From NCBI RefSeq assembly GCF_008327685.1, contig NZ_BDDE01000013.1:1-64000 (forward strand): a stretch of 64,000 nucleotides of DNA, written 5' to 3'. This document shows positions 60,131 to 64,000 of this stretch, in pieces (the stretch's first letter is position 1; every line of letters begins with the position of its first letter). The position numbers and the translations under genes are program-made. Origin of the DNA: Actinomadura sp. K4S16. Lineage in GTDB: Bacteria; Actinomycetota; Actinomycetes; Streptosporangiales; Streptosporangiaceae. The notes below the pieces were generated by a model. The model did not search any database and was not told the DNA's origin. It worked only from the letters and a program-made list of their open reading frames with translations.

Positions 60131-62089
60131 CTACCCACCGCCCTCCGCCGCGGCATCGGCCTTGATCGCCTGAAGTACCTGCTGGTGGAAGCGATCCATG
60201 GCCGTATCGACGGTACGAACGAACCCTGCTTCCTCGGCGCCCCGCTTGGTGCCCATGCCGGTGGCCAGGGTGAGGCGGAACGAGGTGATCTGCGCACCGC
60301 CCTCGGGGACGAGAAGGCCGGGCTCGGCCTGGAGGTTCTTGAGGAGGTCGCAGGGCCCGGTCGTCCGGCGCGGGCTGAGAGCCTCGACTCGCATCTCCGG
60401 TGGGGCGTCGACCAGTTGCCGGAGCAGCCACTGGACGCGGGTGAGGGTCCGGGCCCGCTCGGCCGCGGGGATCTCCACGGTGGTCTCGATCTGCCCGGTC
60501 CGCAGATCGGCCTCGATGAGGACGGGGCCGCCGGCACTCGGAACACGCACCTCAGCGCTCATGCGCCCGTTCTCGACCAGCGAGGTGACGGTCTGGAGGC
60601 GCCGCACGGTCGCGTCGCCGTCCCGCCGCCTGCGCAGCACGGGAGCGATGGTCAACCCCGTCTCCCCGCTGAGCCGCAGGCACAGCTGCCAGATCAGCTT
60701 CTCCCAGTTCTCGGCGATCTGCATCGCGCGTTTGTCGCCCAGCCGCAGCGTGCCCGAGGCGACGGCATTGCGCACCGGCACCCAGGCGGGCCCCATGTCC
60801 TGGAAGCCCTGGCAGCCTGCGTTGTCCTGGCGCAGGTAGTAGAGCAGTTCGTTGAGCAGCCATGCATGGGCCGGATTGGCGACGCCGTGATGATGGCAGA
60901 GCATGTGGGCTTCATGGGCGACCTCAGCCCATGACAGGTGACGCAGGGCGGCCTTGCGCAAGCGTCGCTTGTCGACGGGCAGAGGGTGTTCGCCATCCGG
61001 GGCGAGGTCGTTGGACAGGGTGATGACGGTTTCGTACCCGTGCCGTGCCGCGACGTCCAGATAGGACTCGACCTGCTCCAGCTTGAGCGGGTTGCCGCCC
61101 GTCTTGGTCTCGATCAGGGCGGTCCAGATCCTGCCGGCGCGGGCGACACGAATGATGCCGTCGGGACGGACCTTGGAATCACCGTGCTTGAAGGAGGCTT
61201 CGGTGAAGGTCTGGATCGTTCCGGCAGGGGCGTTGAAACGTGCGGTGAGGCGCCGCCCGAACTCCGGTACCTGGGCCATCACCGCGAGCAGGGTGGATGT
61301 CGCCCGGGCCTCCCGCTCCTGGTTGCTGCGCAGACCGGAGACCGAGAACAGGCGCGCGTCGTGCCACGAGGCGTGCTCGGCGAGGTTCACCTTGGCCGCC
61401 TTGGGCAGCGTGGCCTTCTTCTTGGCGGTCCGGACCCGGCCGGGACGGCGGCGGTTCTCCACCTTGGTCGGCTGGACGTCCGGTTCTGCGGGGGCTGAGC
61501 CGTCGACCTCCGTCGGCTCGTCTGCTTTCGGCTCGGCCTGCGACTGGTCGTCGTCTTCGTCGATGCCGATACCGAAGTCGGTGGCCAGGCCCGCCAGACC
61601 CGCTTCGTACCCCTGGCCGACCGCCCGGAATTTCCAGCCCTCACCTCTGCGGTACAACTCGCCGAAGATGAAGGCCGCCTCCACCGTCGCGTCGTCGATG
61701 TCGAAGGCCAGCAGGACCTCCCCCGCGCTGTCGGACACGGAGAGGCGGAGGTCGTTCAGGTCTCCGAACGTGGCAGGCGCATCGCGGCTGGCCGCGATGA
61801 GCACGCGCTCCACCTCAGGCGGAAGCGCGCGCAGGTCGACGAGGATGCGGTCCTCACTGCCACTGCCGGTCGGTGTCTTGCCCAGCAGTTGGACTGACTG
61901 ATCAGCCGTGGCCGGCTGGTTGTAGAAGATGAAGTCGCCCTCGCTCCGCACCCTGCCATCGGAGTCGAGCAGCAGCACCGACACATCGGCTTCTCCGGCA
62001 CCGCTGGGATCGGTCCAACCGAGGACCACCGTGATCGGTCCTGAAGCTTCGGACAGGCTCGCCAGGTCGACGTTGGCGCCCTTGGACAT
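60131..62089 (-). CDS. TerD-domain protein fused to a PD-(D/E)XK nuclease-like region
   Basis: About 652 residues from the ATG at 62089 (MSKGANVDLASLSEASGPIT). Residues 1-180 are a TerD domain: LGWTDPSGAGEADVSVLLLD, SDGRVRSEGDFIFYNQP, and FGELYRRGEGWKFRAVGQGY. An acidic linker and a Lys/Arg-rich stretch (RRRPGRVRTAKKK) follow. The middle has RPDGIIRVARAGRIWTALIE then TKTGGNPLKLEQVESYL, a PD...EXK pattern (Asp, then Glu-Thr-Lys). The C-terminal ~250 residues are unrecognised. TerD proteins bind Ca2+ and belong to tellurite/phage/stress systems. Confidence 0.8.
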   Translation of the reverse strand: MSKGANVDLASLSEASGPITVVLGWTDPSGAGEADVSVLLLDSDGRVRSEGDFIFYNQPATADQSVQLLGKTPTGSGSEDRILVDLRALPPEVERVLIAASRDAPATFGDLNDLRLSVSDSAGEVLLAFDIDDATVEAAFIFGELYRRGEGWKFRAVGQGYEAGLAGLATDFGIGIDEDDDQSQAEPKADEPTEVDGSAPAEPDVQPTKVENRRRPGRVRTAKKKATLPKAAKVNLAEHASWHDARLFSVSGLRSNQEREARATSTLLAVMAQVPEFGRRLTARFNAPAGTIQTFTEASFKHGDSKVRPDGIIRVARAGRIWTALIETKTGGNPLKLEQVESYLDVAARHGYETVITLSNDLAPDGEHPLPVDKRRLRKAALRHLSWAEVAHEAHMLCHHHGVANPAHAWLLNELLYYLRQDNAGCQGFQDMGPAWVPVRNAVASGTLRLGDKRAMQIAENWEKLIWQLCLRLSGETGLTIAPVLRRRRDGDATVRRLQTVTSLVENGRMSAEVRVPSAGGPVLIEADLRTGQIETTVEIPAAERARTLTRVQWLLRQLVDAPPEMRVEALSPRRTTGPCDLLKNLQAEPGLLVPEGGAQITSFRLTLATGMGTKRGAEEAGFVRTVDTAMDRFHQQVLQAIKADAAAEGGG

Positions 62090-62742
62090 CTGCTGCACAG
62101 TCCTCACCCCTCGGCTCTCGACGTCTTCGGCGTGAGCGGCCGCCGAAGCGACGACCCTCGATGCAGCGAGAAACCTTCGTGGCCCACGCGCCCGAGAAGT
62201 GTCGCTATCAGTGACCGGATGCACGCGTAGCGGCAACCATAGGGAAATTGGGGCGCATCGCAAAATCAGCAGGCCGAACTGGCCACGTACGGCCGGAAGA
62301 CCCCGTGGAACCTCGGTCTTCGCTTACGCCCCACAGCTCAATCGGGGCGGCCGCGTCCCTTTACCGGGTGGGCTGCCTGAGGCTGATGGAGCCGTTGGAG
62401 TTCGTGTTTTCGACGGCGACCGACCTGCTGGCGTTGCGGGATTCGCGGCCTTAGGCGCGGTCGCCGGATGGGTGTCTCTCCGTCCCGCAGCCAGGCGTTT
62501 GGATCGGTTTCTGGGCGTCATCACGCTCGGAATGCCGGTCCAGGGTCGGCGCGCTACAACCTCAATTACGGTCTGCCCGGATGGACATCCATCCGGTTTC
62601 TCGCTGTCACTCGGTCGCGGCAATTCTTCCCTGCGGAGCCGGGTGTTTGAATCTTCATCAAGATGTGACGTGTTTCTCAGGGCCACCCGACTTACGATCT
62701 TGGTCGGCAGTCGTTTATGCGCGGATCGGGAGGAAGTCGATC
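62090..62742. other. Divergent intergenic region, no gene recognised
   Basis: These ~650 bp separate the TerD-nuclease gene from the secreted protein. Open frames cross the region, and one plus-strand stretch (about 62380-62540: EADGAVGVRVFDGDRPAG) looks protein-like, but it has no start, no homology that I recognise and a different frame from the gene at 62743. Possible decayed coding sequence. Confidence 0.35.
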
Positions 62743-64000
62743 ATGTATCGCACCGGGGGAAGGAGGACCATCCTCAGCGTCCTGGCCGCGGTCGTTCTCG
62801 GGCTCTCCGGGCTCGCTGCGCCGGCCGTCGCCGACGCGTCCCCGAGCGCCTGCGGTCCGTGGCTCAAGGCGCTCGATCTCCCGGACGGGAAGGTTCATTC
62901 GGGGGCCAAGGCGCAAGGAACCGTGACGGTGAGCTGCAGTTCGCCGGTTCCCCTCGTCGTGGCGATGACGTCCGCGGATCCGTCCTGGGTGACCGTGCCC
63001 GACGAGGTCGTCGTCCCGGCCGGAGCCACGGAAGCGAGCTTCCCCATCCAGACGCACCAGCCGGACTACATCTACGAAGACCTCGGCATCCTCCTCTCGG
63101 CGGAGTTGCGGGACCGGACACTGACCCAGCCGCTGACGCTGCAGCCAGGGCTGAAATTCATCGACTTCGGTGGTGTTTCGTCGATCGTCAGCGGGGATCG
63201 GCCCTCGATCACCGTCGGTTTGAACGGCCCGGCGCCCGCCGGCGGGATGACCATCTCGCTGGAGAGCGACAACCCGGCCCTCGAGGTCCCCGCGAGCGTC
63301 ACCATTCCGCGCGGTGCTCTCGGGATGGGAGTTCCGGCTCCGCTGGTGAAGAGCACGCGCATTCCGGAGGACGCGGACGTCACCGTGACGGCCGGCCTCG
63401 GCGGGCGGAGCATCAGCGGCGTCATCAAGCTTCTCGCGTGGAATTACGATCCCGGCGCCTGGAGCCTCTCCGGGCCGGCCGAGACATACGGCGGGTCCTA
63501 CCCCATGGTCCTCGACCTGCCGAATCCCGTCCCGCACGGCGGCATCAAGGTCACCTTCAGCTCCGACAACCCGAAACTCGACAGTCTCCCTTCGCCGCGA
63601 GAATTCGCGGAGGGAACCACCGGAACGTTTCAGGTGCCGGTGTCGATACCCGCCGACATCGACGGTGACGTCACCATCACGGCGAACATCGAGGGAGTGG
63701 GCGCCCGGAGCCACACCTTCCGCGTCCACCCCGGCCTCATCGGCTTCGACATCGAGCCCATGCTGATCACGGGCGGCCAGCCGTTCGAGGCCACGCTCCG
63801 CCTGGGCACGACCACGAGCGTGCCGATCACGATCCAGCTCGAAAGCAGCGAGCCGATCGTTCAGCTCCCCGCAGAGGTGACCATCCCGGCGGGCCAGTCC
63901 TCGGTCTCCTTCCAGGGCACCACGTCCCAGGTGGACGACTTCGGGTTCGCCACCCTCACAGCCCGACTCCCGTCCGGCATGACATGGCAAACCGACGTCC
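62743..64000 (+). CDS. Secreted beta-sandwich (Ig-like) repeat protein, cut by window end
   Basis: The first 419 codons of an open frame that runs off the window. The ATG at 62743 follows GGGAGGAAG. A signal peptide (RTILSVLAAVVLGLSGLAAP, cleavage near AVADAS) is followed by a Cys pair (ACGPW and VSCSS). About four beta-sandwich modules of 85-100 residues follow, each with a motif like SDNPALEVPASVTIPRG or SSEPIVQLPAEVTIPAGQSS, resembling bacterial Ig-like/Calx-beta-type surface modules. It is probably cell-surface or secreted. The C-terminus, and so any anchor or sorting signal, is not visible. Confidence 0.8.
   Translation, partial: MYRTGGRRTILSVLAAVVLGLSGLAAPAVADASPSACGPWLKALDLPDGKVHSGAKAQGTVTVSCSSPVPLVVAMTSADPSWVTVPDEVVVPAGATEASFPIQTHQPDYIYEDLGILLSAELRDRTLTQPLTLQPGLKFIDFGGVSSIVSGDRPSITVGLNGPAPAGGMTISLESDNPALEVPASVTIPRGALGMGVPAPLVKSTRIPEDADVTVTAGLGGRSISGVIKLLAWNYDPGAWSLSGPAETYGGSYPMVLDLPNPVPHGGIKVTFSSDNPKLDSLPSPREFAEGTTGTFQVPVSIPADIDGDVTITANIEGVGARSHTFRVHPGLIGFDIEPMLITGGQPFEATLRLGTTTSVPITIQLESSEPIVQLPAEVTIPAGQSSVSFQGTTSQVDDFGFATLTARLPSGMTWQTDV

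Noticed and set aside
62199..63668. A 489-residue plus-strand frame overlapping the start of the secreted protein.
   Set aside because: Its second half is an Arg/Gly/Ser shadow of the real frame starting at 62743, which has a Shine-Dalgarno sequence, a signal peptide and repeated modules.

Overview
The window is a GC-rich actinomycete chromosome segment. Ribosomal, RNA polymerase and Mce genes together with two HadAB-like MaoC dehydratases point to a filamentous actinobacterium, and the gene content best fits Thermomonosporaceae/Streptosporangiales (Actinomadura-like). That taxonomic guess is inference; the core order is directly visible.

Layout. 1-11.1 kb is accessory: a decayed XRE regulator next to a small HEAT-like protein, a quinone oxidoreductase divergent from an MmyB-type regulator, a large DUF4132 protein, an ABC1/UbiB kinase and a NarL-type two-component system. 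11.3-18.7 kb carries rpoC and rpoB (minus strand, both starting with TTG). 19.5-31.6 kb is a complete eleven-gene mce lipid-import operon (Mkl/MceG ATPase, two YrbE permeases, MceA-F, two Mce-associated proteins) lying between rplL and rpoB. 32.2-33.5 kb is rplJ-rplL behind a leader with a terminator hairpin. 33.7-36.7 kb holds three secreted LppX/LprG-like proteins, followed by an acyl-CoA synthetase and a DUF3592 protein. 39.3-42.3 kb is rplA, rplK, nusG, secE and tRNA-Trp. 42.5-49.8 kb has an aminotransferase, an ECF sigma/anti-sigma-like pair, a secreted proline-rich protein, adenosine deaminase, TetR and GntR regulators and a UPF0016 cation transporter behind a yybP-ykoY-type Mn2+ riboswitch. 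50-53.3 kb is murB, hadB-like, hadA-like, rpmG, tRNA-Met and tRNA-Thr, the familiar neighbourhood of secE-nusG-rplK in actinobacteria. 53.3-64 kb holds an acyl-CoA dehydrogenase, an unknown protein, a PP2C-like phosphatase, a sortase-GT2-micropeptide cluster, a CadD-like exporter, a TerD-nuclease fusion and a secreted repeat protein cut by the window edge.

The most unusual feature is a recurring class of short tandem arrays, often with 16-19 bp (commonly 17 bp) units, placed at gene boundaries. Several units contain the stop or start codon of the adjacent gene (histidine kinase/response regulator, response regulator 3' end, nusG 3' end, rpmG 3' end, the 54.5 kb gene 3' end). They look like genic ends that were copied outward and then decayed. 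The nusG-rplK gap also has three CRISPR-like degenerate repeats, and the 32 bp between two of them resembles the first codons of rplK. No transposase, integrase or attachment site was recognised.
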